Source: Kineobactrum sediminis (GTDB lineage: Bacteria; Pseudomonadota; Gammaproteobacteria; Pseudomonadales; Halieaceae). Taken from it: a stretch of DNA of 64,000 nt. How positions within the stretch are numbered: position 1 is the first letter of the stretch; every line of letters begins with the position of its first letter. Below, one piece after another: positions 41,222 to 50,630 of the stretch. The stretch spans positions 1 to 64,000 of the forward strand of contig NZ_PKLZ01000002.1 in assembly GCF_002868715.1 (NCBI RefSeq), in the 5' to 3' direction. A program made the translations under genes and the position numbers. Below the pieces are notes generated by a model. The model was not told the DNA's origin, ran no database searches, and saw nothing but the letters and a program-made list of their open reading frames with translations.

Positions 41222-41605
41222 CTACAGGGCCAGGATAGCCTCAATTTCAATAGCGACCCCTTTCGGCAACCCAGCTACCTGTACGCAGGCGCGAGCGGGG
41301 TAAGGCGCCTGCAGGAACTCCATCATTACTTCGTTGACCGCGGCAAAATCCGCCATGTCAGTCAGGGAGATATTGATTTTTACCGCATTATTGAGGGTGC
41401 CACCCGCGGCCTCGGCCACAGCGGCAAGATTGTAAAACACCTGCTTGGCCTGGGCTGTAATGTCACCGGTAACCAGCTCCATGGTGTCGGGCACCAGTGG
41501 AATCTGCCCCGATAGCCAGACGGTATTGCCTACCTTCACAGCCTGGGAATAAGGTCCGATTGCGGTCGGGGCATCAGGGGTAGAAATTATGGCGCGATTA
41601 GTCAA
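41222..41605 (-). CDS. ridA: RidA, enamine/imine deaminase
   Basis: RidA hydrolyses reactive 2-aminoacrylate-type enamines made by pyridoxal-phosphate enzymes. The 127-residue protein shows AIGPYSQAVKVGNTVWLSGQ, the NLAAVAEAAGG segment and the C-terminal PARACVQVAGLPKGVAIEIE with the substrate-binding arginine. The start is TTG, overlapping the spoT stop (TTGA), so it is translationally coupled to spoT. The gene order spoT-ridA is conserved in gammaproteobacteria. Confidence 0.94.
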   Translation of the reverse strand: MTNRAIISTPDAPTAIGPYSQAVKVGNTVWLSGQIPLVPDTMELVTGDITAQAKQVFYNLAAVAEAAGGTLNNAVKINISLTDMADFAAVNEVMMEFLQAPYPARACVQVAGLPKGVAIEIEAILAL

Positions 41606-43758
41606 CGGTTTACTCCCGCTTTGGGACGCCTGATGGGCGCCTCGTTCTTGAGTCGTATGACCCTGCGTACGGAGCTTACCGTACGCAGGCGTTTCATGAT
41701 CCTGGCCAGGTGCACCCGGTTGGTTACCTGCATCGCCAGATCAACATAGGTGAACTGGTAGTCTTTGTCTTCGGTTGAGATTTTTTCGATATTCACACCC
41801 ATGCTGTTGATGCGCGTGGCGAGCACCGCAATCATACCCCGGCGATTCTCCACCTCGATACGTAGCTCGGCCATGTATTCACCCTGAACCTCATTGTCCC
41901 AGCGCAAGGCAACCAGGCGCTCCCGATGCTCGCGCATTTCAGCGAGGTTTTTGCAGCGTTCCCGGTGCACCACCACCCCTTTTTCCGGGCTGAGGTAGCC
42001 CTCGATGGGATCGCCGGGAATCGGGTGGCAGCAGCGGGCGTAAGTGACCATGAAACCTTCGGTACCACGGATCGCTACCGGTTGTAATTTCCGGTTTACC
42101 GGCCCCAGTTGATCGGCTGTCAGCTCCCCCAGGATTTGCTGGGCGGTAATCGGCGGCAGGCGATTACCGCGGGCAATATCGGCCAGCAGGTCGTCAAGCC
42201 CCTCGTAAGCATGGCGCTGCAGGTAATCCTGCAGCTGTTCCTGGGGTAACTGCTCCAGGCCACTACCGAACCCCTGCAGCGCCTTGTCCAGCAAGCGCCT
42301 GCCGAGGGCAACCGAGTCGTCCTGGGTCTGGTGCTTGAGAAAGTGGCGGATATTGGTGCGCGCCTTGGCTGTTACCGCGTAATTGAACCAGGACGGATTG
42401 GGTCGGGCCCCTGGCGCGGTAAGGATTTCTACCGTCTGGCCACTTTGCAGGGGCTCCGACAGGGGCGCCAGCCGACGATTGATGCGGCACGCGACACAGC
42501 TGTTGCCGACATCCGTGTGCACGGCATAGGCAAAGTCCACCGCGGTTGCGCCCCTGGGCAGCTCAAGAATGCGCCCTTTGGGAGTAAACACATAGATTTC
42601 ATCGGGGAACAGGTCAATCTTTACGCTTTCGATAAACTCCAGCGAGTTGCCCGCACGCTGCTGCATCTCCAGTAGCCCCTGCACCCACTCACGGGCCCGC
42701 GCATGGCTGGCATTGGCAGACTGTCCCTCGGTCTTGTACAGCCAGTGTGCAGCAATACCATTGTTGGCCATATCTTCCATTTCACGGGTGCGGATCTGGA
42801 TTTCAATCGGAACCCCGTGCATGCCCATCAATACCGTATGCAGGGACTGATAGCCGTTGGCCTTGGGTATCGCAATATAATCGCTGAACTCACCCGGTAC
42901 AGGTTTGTACAGACTGTGGATACAGCCGAGCACCCGGTAACACGTATCTACCGAGTCGACGATAATCCGGAATGCGTAAATATCCATGATCTCCGCGAAC
43001 GACTTCTTCTTGGATTTCATTTTCTTGTAGATGCTATACAGGTGTTTTTCGCGACCGATCACCTCGACATCATGGCCCTCGTGCTCGAGGGTCGATTCGA
43101 TCTGGTGCCTGATCTTGTCTACCAGCTCCTTGCGATTGCCGCTACCGGCGCGCATGGCGGCCGCGATACGTCGTGCTCGCATGGGGTAGAGTGCGCCAAA
43201 GCCGAGGTCTTCGAACTCAATGCGGGCGGCATTCATGCCCAGGCGCATGGCGATAGGGGCATAGATGTCCAGGGTTTCTTTGGCGATGCGCCGTGCCTTG
43301 TCGCGCTGCAGCACCCCGAGGGTACGCATGTTGTGCAGCCTGTCCGCCAGTTTGACCAGGATTACGCGAATGTCCCGCGCCATTGCCAGGGCCATTTTCT
43401 GGAAGTTCTCCGCCTGTTTTTCGGCCAGGGAGCTGAATTCCATCTGGGTCAGCTTGCTAACCCCATCCACCAGGTCGGCCACTGCGGGCCCGAACTGGCC
43501 GCCGATGGCGCTCTTGTCGATCCCGGTATCCTCAATCACGTCATGCAGCATGGCGGCCATCAGGCTCTGATGGTCCATGTGCATTTCGGCAAGAATGCCG
43601 GCGACGGCCAGGGGATGCGTTACATAGGGCTCACCACTGCGCCGGATCTGGCCAAAGTGCGCCTGTTCGGCAAAATAGTAGGCTCTGCGTACCTGTTGCG
43701 TCTGCTCGAGGTTCAGGTAGCTGCGCAGGGTGGAATCGAGGGCATCGATGGTACGCAT
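41602..43758 (-). CDS. spoT: SpoT, bifunctional (p)ppGpp synthetase/hydrolase
   Basis: SpoT makes and hydrolyses the alarmone (p)ppGpp. The 718-residue protein has the HD hydrolase domain with YVTHPLAVAGILAEM and the HDVIEDTG motif, the synthetase domain (MKSKKKSFAEIMDIYAFRII, KANGYQSLHTVLMG), a TGS domain (YVFTPKGRILELPRGATAVD) and a C-terminal ACT domain. The intact HD motif marks the hydrolase-competent SpoT/Rel type rather than RelA. It is downstream of rpoZ and 44 bases include a SlmA-like palindrome. Confidence 0.96.
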   Translation of the reverse strand: MRTIDALDSTLRSYLNLEQTQQVRRAYYFAEQAHFGQIRRSGEPYVTHPLAVAGILAEMHMDHQSLMAAMLHDVIEDTGIDKSAIGGQFGPAVADLVDGVSKLTQMEFSSLAEKQAENFQKMALAMARDIRVILVKLADRLHNMRTLGVLQRDKARRIAKETLDIYAPIAMRLGMNAARIEFEDLGFGALYPMRARRIAAAMRAGSGNRKELVDKIRHQIESTLEHEGHDVEVIGREKHLYSIYKKMKSKKKSFAEIMDIYAFRIIVDSVDTCYRVLGCIHSLYKPVPGEFSDYIAIPKANGYQSLHTVLMGMHGVPIEIQIRTREMEDMANNGIAAHWLYKTEGQSANASHARAREWVQGLLEMQQRAGNSLEFIESVKIDLFPDEIYVFTPKGRILELPRGATAVDFAYAVHTDVGNSCVACRINRRLAPLSEPLQSGQTVEILTAPGARPNPSWFNYAVTAKARTNIRHFLKHQTQDDSVALGRRLLDKALQGFGSGLEQLPQEQLQDYLQRHAYEGLDDLLADIARGNRLPPITAQQILGELTADQLGPVNRKLQPVAIRGTEGFMVTYARCCHPIPGDPIEGYLSPEKGVVVHRERCKNLAEMREHRERLVALRWDNEVQGEYMAELRIEVENRRGMIAVLATRINSMGVNIEKISTEDKDYQFTYVDLAMQVTNRVHLARIMKRLRTVSSVRRVIRLKNEAPIRRPKAGVNR

Positions 43759-43768
43759 GTCAGTATCC

Positions 43769-43780
43769 GTGAGTGCTCAC
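43769..43780. promoter_or_regulatory. SlmA-binding-site-like 12-mer (GTGAGTGCTCAC)
   Basis: This 12-mer differs by one base from the E. coli SlmA consensus palindrome GTGAGTACTCAC. It lies in the short rpoZ-spoT gap. An identical copy lies at 59186-59197, and SlmA itself is encoded at 54728-55372. Confidence 0.5.
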
Positions 43781-43799
43781 CAACGAGGCCCGCGGGACA

Positions 43800-44060
43800 T
43801 TAGAGGGACTCGTGGGATTCCATGACGGAGGCCAGTTCGTCTTCCGCATCCATCTCGTCTTCACGGGTCAGAATACTGGCGTTAACAAAGCCTTCCGCAA
43901 TTTCGCGCAGGGCGATAACAGTGGGCTTATCCGACTCTTCGTCGACAAGGGGGATTTTGCCGCCCGTGGCAAGCTGACGGGCGCGCTTGCTGGCAACCAT
44001 TACCAGCTCGAAGCGGTTATCAACGTTTTCCAGACAATCTTCAACAGTTACGCGTGCCAT
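43800..44060 (-). CDS. rpoZ: RNA polymerase omega subunit
   Basis: Omega stabilises the beta' subunit and contributes to the ppGpp site of RNA polymerase. The 86-residue protein starts [20 protein letters not shown] and includes [13 protein letters not shown] and [10 protein letters not shown]. The length is normal for gammaproteobacteria. It precedes spoT, the conserved arrangement. Confidence 0.97.
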   Translation of the reverse strand: MARVTVEDCLENVDNRFELVMVASKRARQLATGGKIPLVDEESDKPTVIALREIAEGFVNASILTREDEMDAEDELASVMESHESL

Positions 44061-44179
44061 GTGTGATTCAATCCCTTAGTGGCTGGGGGCCCGGCGAGGG
44101 CCATTGCAAACAGTGTGCCCGGAGGCCCGCTGTTGAGACTTCCGGCCCGGGCAGGGCATCTGCGCCGGAGGAACCCCCG

Positions 44180-44199
44180 ATTATACCCTGTTTATACCC
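44180..44199 (-). promoter_or_regulatory. Candidate rpoZ-spoT promoter with repeated -10-like element
   Basis: On the minus strand a perfect TATAAT (44180-44185) is preceded by TATAAA (44191-44196). Both are preceded by GGG, so GGGTATAA is repeated with an 11-base period. A recognisable -35 is lacking. This gap upstream of rpoZ is where its promoter should lie. Confidence 0.45.
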
Positions 44200-44212
44200 G
44201 GTAAGGTCCAGT

Positions 44213-44230
44213 GCCCGCGCCGATGCGGGC
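44213..44230. terminator. Hairpin between gmk and rpoZ
   Basis: GCCCGC and GCGGGC form a perfect six-base stem with a six-base loop, after the end of gmk and before the rpoZ promoter candidate. There is no T run. It may attenuate read-through from gmk. Confidence 0.35.
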
Positions 44231-44284
44231 GTGAATAATGCAGTTACCGCGCGCATGCCGGGGGGCAGTGGCGCTTTTTCGTCC

Positions 44285-44944
<660 letters not shown>

Positions 44945-45044
44945 TTACACGCTTACCGTTTAACTACCCACTGATCGAAGGCCTGCAGGCCATAGATTGA
45001 GGGTATTATCCTGGCGTAATAGCCAACGGGGTTGTCGCCGTGCC

Positions 45045-46000
45045 TCACTCCAGCGCATGGACAATCCGGTGCACCGTACCAATATCCTCTACCATCGCCG
45101 CTACCGACTCCGGCACGTCGGACCTTGCGCGTAGCAAAAATCGCATTTGCAGAAACGGGCGCTGGCTTTCGAAGTTAAGACCCAGTATCGAGCTGCTTTG
45201 TGCCCACCGCGACAGGGCAATATAAACGCTGTCGTGCATGAAGCCCACGCGGATAGCGGCGATACCGTTCGCCTGGCGGCTTTCCCGATCATTGATGTCC
45301 AGCAATGCCTGTTGCATGGATGAGTTGACCACTGTCCTCGCCAGTTGCTCTCCATCCGCGTTGGCGGTCTCATAGCTGGTCAGGAACTTCTTGTCGAAAA
45401 CGACGTTACCCAGTTCAATCACAGTACGTTTCCGCTGCCGCCTGGCGGTGAGCACATTAGGCAATATGATGGTCTGCGCCGGGACGCTGGAGGCCGTTTC
45501 GACCTTCAACAGAAACCCGTGAAACACCGGTGTCGTCGCGCTCTTGCTGCGATTGCCGAGGTCCGCGTGCAGGCACTCGAAGCGTCGATCGTTATAGCCC
45601 CCGGAAAATAATGCTCCAGTATTTGCTGGTTTGAACTACCGATCAGGCTTAATGCCTCAAACGGCGCAATCAGGTTGTTGCCAACAGGTGGCACCGGCAG
45701 ATACTGCATGTCGCCCATTGCATCGCATATCGGGTGCAAAACTTGTGTTCGTACGCTTAGCTCCCAGGCTTTTTGCGCCCGATTTGCAAGATAGACAGCC
45801 AGTATCACGCCGGCGGTAAGGGCCATCAAGGCGGCTGCGATGCCAGCTACAACCAACAGCGCCAGCGCACTGGCTGCCACTATGGCCGCCAGGATCCTGG
45901 CCTGGCGCAGAATTTTCCGGCGGCGTTCTTCGCGCTCACCCTCTAGTGATATTATCGCGGCATCCAGGGCCGCACTCTCGGGGGGTGAATACTCACTCAT
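45045..46000 (-). pseudogene. DUF3137-family membrane protein, interrupted by a frameshift
   Basis: Two minus-strand frames together make one protein of about 318 residues. The first (start ATG 46000, GGAG upstream) has a charged N-terminus, two adjacent membrane helices (ILAAIVAASALALLVVAGIAA and a following one) and reads to QQILEHYFPG. The next-frame part continues YNDRRFECLHADLGN and has PVFHGFLLKVE, the DUF3137 pattern. The break is at a run of five G (45598-45602, written as C on the plus strand); one extra base would restore the frame. It may be a sequencing error, a recent mutation or slippage. Function unknown. Overlaps the upstream gene by eight bases. Confidence 0.72.
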
Positions 46001-46646
46001 TGTTCCATCTCCGGAATACCTCGGGCGCTGCCTCGGCTGGCGACTGCAGTCGCCTGTGCTCCGCGACATGGGTGGTTACATCAATGCCGATCTTCAGTAG
46101 CACCAGCAAAGCCAGTGCAAACAGGGGCTGGCCCAGCCACATAACGGCAAGACCGCCGACAAGAATGGTGACATGCAAAACCATTACCCGTTGATAAGGC
46201 GCAATCATCAGTTGCGAATGGGTGACGTGCTGATATTCCTGCCGGCCGAGAAAGTATGCAAAAAAGGAGATGCCATGGCTCACTGCCAGGGCCAGAAATG
46301 AAGCAGCAAACACAGTGGACATTTCCCCCCAGGCGCCATTTTGCAGCTGAGAAAAGGCCAGCAGAGCCAACAGGTGACCGAAAGTAAACAGGCCGTAATG
46401 AAGTAAGAAAAATGGCATCAGCCAAAGCACGCTGCGGTCATCACAGCGACGGAACAGAACCCAGAGCCTGGCGACATTGAAGCCGCCGATAATGAGGTTT
46501 TCAGCCCAATATAGCAGCAGGACATCAAATACCGACCAGTTGAGCAAAACGACACCGGTTAAGGGCAGCAGATTGACCGCAACCAACGCAGGCAGGGCCA
46601 GTGTTGTTGACATGATCAGCTCTCTGGCGTTGGCGCCGGTATTCAT
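45993..46646 (-). CDS. DUF6498-like integral membrane protein
   Basis: The 217-residue protein has about six hydrophobic segments. The N-terminal part NWSVFDVLLLYWAENLIIGG with following FNVARLW is the DUF6498 hallmark, and FFLLHYGLFTFGHLLALLAF is a likely second conserved block. No function is known. Its stop overlaps the start of the DUF3137 gene by eight bases, so the two are one unit. A second in-frame ATG eleven codons in is a possible start. Confidence 0.7.
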   Translation of the reverse strand: MNTGANARELIMSTTLALPALVAVNLLPLTGVVLLNWSVFDVLLLYWAENLIIGGFNVARLWVLFRRCDDRSVLWLMPFFLLHYGLFTFGHLLALLAFSQLQNGAWGEMSTVFAASFLALAVSHGISFFAYFLGRQEYQHVTHSQLMIAPYQRVMVLHVTILVGGLAVMWLGQPLFALALLVLLKIGIDVTTHVAEHRRLQSPAEAAPEVFRRWNNE

Positions 46647-46740
46647 TGTAGTGTCCCCGGGAGCCGGGAGACCCGGGTGTGGGTCGGGCCCCCTCTACCT
46701 GCCTCAAGTACCATCGCGAGCGCCGATCTCGCGGTGTTAG

Positions 46741-47763
46741 TCAGCGCAGCACGAGCTCTACCCGGCGGTTCAGGGCACGTCCGGCCTCGGTGGCATTGGA
46801 GGCCAGTGGTGCATAAGACGCTACACCCGCCGCAACCGCCCGTCCCGCAACCGCCCCGAAACGGGTTTCCAGTGCCGTTACTACGGCGGCGGCACGGTTT
46901 CGGGACAGGGCCAGGTTGTTTTCCACGGTGCCCACATTATCGGTGTGACCGACGATATAAACGTTCAGCTCGGCCTTTTCCGCGAGCAATCGCGCCATTT
47001 CCTGCAGCGCCGGGTCCGAGTTTGCAGTCAGGCGCGCACTACCGGTTTCGAAATGGATATTTTCCAGCGTTATCCGCCCGGTTTCCGTGAGTGCGTTATC
47101 CATGGCCTCGGCATCGATCATCCGCACTTCCAGTTCGCCGGACTCCACGACGTCGATCAGGGCGAGGGTGCCGCCTCTGATGCTTGGAACAGCGGTAGAG
47201 GCCCGACCGATAAAAATGGATACCTGTATACTCTGGTCGGCATTTTCCGCCACCAGCAGGTTCTGGGTGTTCGTACCCAGGAAGGCGCGATTCATCACGA
47301 TTTCTTCCCGGGGAGAAGGAGCCGGGATAGGTCGCTCTTTCGGCCAGCCGAGCTTGTCCAGAAGTGTGCTGCTCACTTGCGAGCACTCACCCTCGCGGCA
47401 AAGGTACAGGACCTTGTAGCCCCGGTCCTCCAGGGCTTTCTGGTAACTGCGTACAAGGCCCAGCATTGAGGGGCCGGGAGGGACCAGGTAGAGCAACCGC
47501 GTATGTGCACCCTCGACCATCCGGGTCTGTTCCGCTGTGAAGCCTCTGCCGTCGGGATTGCGTACGATTTTGCCCAGCTGGAGCTCAAAAGCATCGAAAC
47601 CCACATGAGTGGAGCCGATGAGGCAGGCATCGGCATATCGTGGCACTTCGGCATGGTCGCTGGCCCAGTCGGCATCTTTGCAGCTGAAATCAGCGGCAAA
47701 AACGCCGCCCATGGGCAATTGGAACAGAATCAGGGACAGGAAAAGAACACCGGGTCTGGGCAT
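46741..47763 (-). CDS. DUF4892/OmpA-domain envelope protein
   Basis: The 340-residue protein has a signal peptide (residues about 1-23, ending VFAA), a DUF4892-like N-terminal region (about 25-210) with a LVPPGPSMLGLVRSYQKALE segment and a CREGECSQ cysteine pair. The C-terminal OmpA-like peptidoglycan-binding domain has ITLENIHFETGSARLTANSD, VYIVGHTDNVG and ALSRNRAAAVV. It probably tethers the outer membrane or a periplasmic complex to peptidoglycan. The ATG at 47763 follows GGAGGAA; the open frame upstream lacks family features. Confidence 0.82.
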   Translation of the reverse strand: MPRPGVLFLSLILFQLPMGGVFAADFSCKDADWASDHAEVPRYADACLIGSTHVGFDAFELQLGKIVRNPDGRGFTAEQTRMVEGAHTRLLYLVPPGPSMLGLVRSYQKALEDRGYKVLYLCREGECSQVSSTLLDKLGWPKERPIPAPSPREEIVMNRAFLGTNTQNLLVAENADQSIQVSIFIGRASTAVPSIRGGTLALIDVVESGELEVRMIDAEAMDNALTETGRITLENIHFETGSARLTANSDPALQEMARLLAEKAELNVYIVGHTDNVGTVENNLALSRNRAAAVVTALETRFGAVAGRAVAAGVASYAPLASNATEAGRALNRRVELVLR

Positions 47764-48020
47764 CTGTACATTCCTCCGGCAGCTTGTTATTACATCCAGC
47801 TGCTGCCGGGAAAGCTCGCGGATGCTTGCCGACAATGAATGCCGGTAAAGGGACACTACCCTTTTATTCGCAGCTGCTCAAAGCTTTTTACCAACCGTGA
47901 CGGCGCGGTATCTTATGCCAGCCGGTGTGAAGTAAGGGCCGGGAAGGCCACCTTGGCCTGCCATAAACGCCTGCGTAGTGAAGAGTGAAGCTGTTTGCAC
48001 AACTCTTTAAAGCAGCTATT

Positions 48021-48656
48021 TCATAATAGCCCTGAAGATCTCGCGGCCCTGGTCGCCACCAGGGGATCCAGGTCCACCGCCAGCAACTCGGCGTTGAAAG
48101 GTGGCATGAAGTAGCCCGCCAGGTGACCCTCCGGGTTTACCAGCAGCAGTGATGCCGAGTGATCCACGCTGTACTCGCCCTTCGCACCCGGGATACGGAT
48201 ATGCTTTACGCCCAGACTGCCGTAGAGCAGTTCCAGCTGTTCCTGGTCACCGGTGACTCCCCTGAATGCCGGATTGAAAAAATCCAGATAACGCGCAAGT
48301 GCTTCGGAGGTGTCACGCTCGGGGTCTACGGTCAGTAAAATGACCTGTAACCCCTGCGCATTGTCGCCCAGTATTTCGTAGACCCTGTTGAATGTGTTGA
48401 GGGTGGTGGGGCAGATGTCCGGACAGTGTGTAAAGCCTGCAAATACGAGGTTCCACTGGCCAACAAGCGCCTCTTCCGTAAACGGGTTGCCGCTGTGGTC
48501 GATAAGATTGAAGGCCGGCACTGCCAGGGGCGGCGTCAGGGCAACGCCCGTGTGCAGGCTCAGGGATTGTGATGGTGGTCGCGTCAGCAGAATCAGCATG
48601 CTGATAAGGATCGCTGTTGCCAGCGCCGCTATCCAGCCCGGTGTGGCCGTTGGCAT
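48021..48656 (-). CDS. Sco-family copper chaperone (SenC/Sco1)
   Basis: Sco proteins are membrane-anchored thioredoxin-fold proteins that deliver copper to the CuA site of cytochrome oxidase or act as thiol reductases. The 211-residue protein has an N-terminal anchor (IAALATAILISMLILL), the copper-binding Cys78 and Cys82 in FTHCPDICPTT, and the third ligand His166 in YSVDHSASL. All three copper ligands are present. The start has an AGGAGG site. No cytochrome oxidase genes are adjacent; it is divergent from the TPR gene. Confidence 0.9.
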   Translation of the reverse strand: MPTATPGWIAALATAILISMLILLTRPPSQSLSLHTGVALTPPLAVPAFNLIDHSGNPFTEEALVGQWNLVFAGFTHCPDICPTTLNTFNRVYEILGDNAQGLQVILLTVDPERDTSEALARYLDFFNPAFRGVTGDQEQLELLYGSLGVKHIRIPGAKGEYSVDHSASLLLVNPEGHLAGYFMPPFNAELLAVDLDPLVATRAARSSGLL

Positions 48657-48871
48657 AGAACCTCCTGGTAGCCAGCGAGACAAATAAGGGTAGCGCTTTT
48701 CGCAATAGTATGCTAGAAGAAAAACAGGCTGTAATCATCAACGCCCCCGCGCGGCAATCTACCAAAGCTCCCTACAAAAGCTTTCTGGTGAGCTCGCCTG
48801 CTGGAGTGTCCGTCAGACAGTTACTGCAACCAGTACGTGTAGTACTTGCGCAGAGCGCGCGGAGGTTCTCC

Positions 48872-50581
48872 ATGAAAGCCGTTCACCTTTTGATCCTGAT
48901 CAGTGTGCTTGCCATCGGTGGGGGTTTTTACTTCGCCACGGGTGACCACGAAGTAACAATCGCCGACACTACCTCGGCCGGGTTACCGGCACTGCCCACG
49001 ATTGCTCCGGTAGGCGCCTCATTCCTTGAGGGCCTCGGAGAGCACAGTATGGTGGTGACCACCCGGAACCCGGAAGTACAGCGCTGGTTCGACCAGGGCT
49101 TGATGCTCACCTACGGGTTCAACCACGACGCGGCCGAGCGATCCTTTCTGCGAGCGCTGGAGCTGGATGCGGAATGTGCCATGTGCTGGTGGGGCGCTGC
49201 CCTGGTGCTGGGTCCCCATGTCAATGCCGGTATGAACCCGGCGCAAAACCCCGTTGCCTGGGAACGTCTGCAGGCAGCCCGCGCGCTGGCCGGCCAGGCA
49301 AGCGACCGGGAACGGGATTATATCGAGGCTCTCTCATCCCGTTACGCCGAGCATCCCCCAGAGGATCGCACATCGCTGGACATCGCCTATGCAGCGGCAA
49401 TGGCGAAGCTGGTGCAGCAGTACCCGGATGACCTGGATGCCGCTACCTTCCATGCAGAAGCATTGATGGACCTGCAGCCCTGGGATTTCTGGGATTCCGA
49501 AGGTCGCCCCAAAGGCAATACCACTGAGTTCGTGGCTCAACTCGAGTCGATTCTGGCCCGCAACGAGTCCCATCCCGGTGCGCTCCACCTTTATATCCAC
49601 GCGGTGGAGGCTTCGCCGGACCCGGGCCGGGGCGCCGCGGCAGCAGATCGCCTGCGGGACCTGATCCCCGGTTCCGGTCACCTGGTGCACATGCCGGCAC
49701 ATATCTACGCCCGGGTTGGGCGCTGGCATGATGCCAGCGAAGTCAATCGGGACGCGATTAAAGCCGATGATCTCTATCTGGCTACCTGTCGTCCGATGCC
49801 GGGGGTTTATCCTCTGGGCTATGTGCCGCACAACCATCACTTTTTATGGTTTGCCGCCACAATGGCCGGAGAGCGTGCGGTTGCACTGGCTGCTGCCGAG
49901 GCCACGGGTGAGCGTACCAGTGACCCCGAGTTGATGCGCATGCCGGGCATGGAAGCCCTGCAACAATTTTCCCTGACCCCGTTATATGCAAAGGTGCGCT
50001 TTGGCCTTTGGGACGACATTACACTGATTCCCAGGCCGGCGGATGACCTGCCTTTTCATGTGGGCATCTGGCATTACGCCCAGGGCCTGGCTGCCATTCG
50101 GCAGGCGCGGCTTGAGGATGCAGCAGTGCATCACCAGGCCCTCCTGGCAGCCACCGAGGACCCGCGTATCAGGTCTTTGCTGACCTGGGGACGCTACTCG
50201 CTGATACAGGGAACCCAGGTGGCTGAACGGGTGCTGGCGGGTGAACTCGCCGCGGCGCAGGGAGACGGCAGCCTGGCGGTGGCAGCGCTGTCAGAGGCGA
50301 TTGTTCTGGAAGATGCGATTCCCTACGATGAACCGCCCGGTTGGCATGCACCGGTACGGCAGACCCTCGGCGCAGTGTTGCTGGAGCTGGGTCGCGCTGA
50401 GGAGGCCGAATTTACCTACCGGGAAGAGCTGAAACGTAACCCGGAAAACGGTTGGTCCCTGTTTGGGCTGGCCGAGGCGCTGACTGTGCAAGGACGAGAG
50501 CAGGCGGCCGCGGATATCCGTCTTCGTTACAATACCGCGTGGGCGCATGCAGATATTGAGCTGACCGGGTCGCGTTTTTAA
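48872..50581 (+). CDS. Exported TPR-repeat protein with His/Cys-rich motifs, unknown function
   Basis: The 569-residue protein starts with a membrane anchor or signal (AVHLLILISVLAIGGGFYFA) and has tetratricopeptide-like repeats (for example about 70-110 and near the C-terminus). Conserved-looking motifs are CAMCWWGAALVLGP (Cys102, Cys105), HPGALHLYIHAVEASP (about 234-249), GHLVHMPAHIYARVGRW (about 269-285) and PHNHHFLWF (about 319-327). I recall uncharacterised bacterial proteins sharing these. The His and Cys clusters suggest metal binding, but this is inference. The start has GGAGG six bases upstream. Divergent from the Sco gene. Confidence 0.75.
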   Translation: MKAVHLLILISVLAIGGGFYFATGDHEVTIADTTSAGLPALPTIAPVGASFLEGLGEHSMVVTTRNPEVQRWFDQGLMLTYGFNHDAAERSFLRALELDAECAMCWWGAALVLGPHVNAGMNPAQNPVAWERLQAARALAGQASDRERDYIEALSSRYAEHPPEDRTSLDIAYAAAMAKLVQQYPDDLDAATFHAEALMDLQPWDFWDSEGRPKGNTTEFVAQLESILARNESHPGALHLYIHAVEASPDPGRGAAAADRLRDLIPGSGHLVHMPAHIYARVGRWHDASEVNRDAIKADDLYLATCRPMPGVYPLGYVPHNHHFLWFAATMAGERAVALAAAEATGERTSDPELMRMPGMEALQQFSLTPLYAKVRFGLWDDITLIPRPADDLPFHVGIWHYAQGLAAIRQARLEDAAVHHQALLAATEDPRIRSLLTWGRYSLIQGTQVAERVLAGELAAAQGDGSLAVAALSEAIVLEDAIPYDEPPGWHAPVRQTLGAVLLELGRAEEAEFTYREELKRNPENGWSLFGLAEALTVQGREQAAADIRLRYNTAWAHADIELTGSRF

Positions 50582-50630
50582 GCTGGATTGAAGTAGTTGC
50601 GGGTGTAGTGACCGCAACGGCATCGGGACG

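Noticed and set aside
42703-43803. A 366-codon open frame on the plus strand opposite spoT.
   Set aside because: It is the mirror of a well-supported spoT gene; high-GC coding DNA often leaves long antisense frames, and no motif or ribosome-binding site is seen.
45518-45526. CGTGAAACA, a perfect parS right half-site, in the broken DUF3137 gene.
   Set aside because: The left half does not match, so it is probably chance. No full parS site was found by eye in the window.
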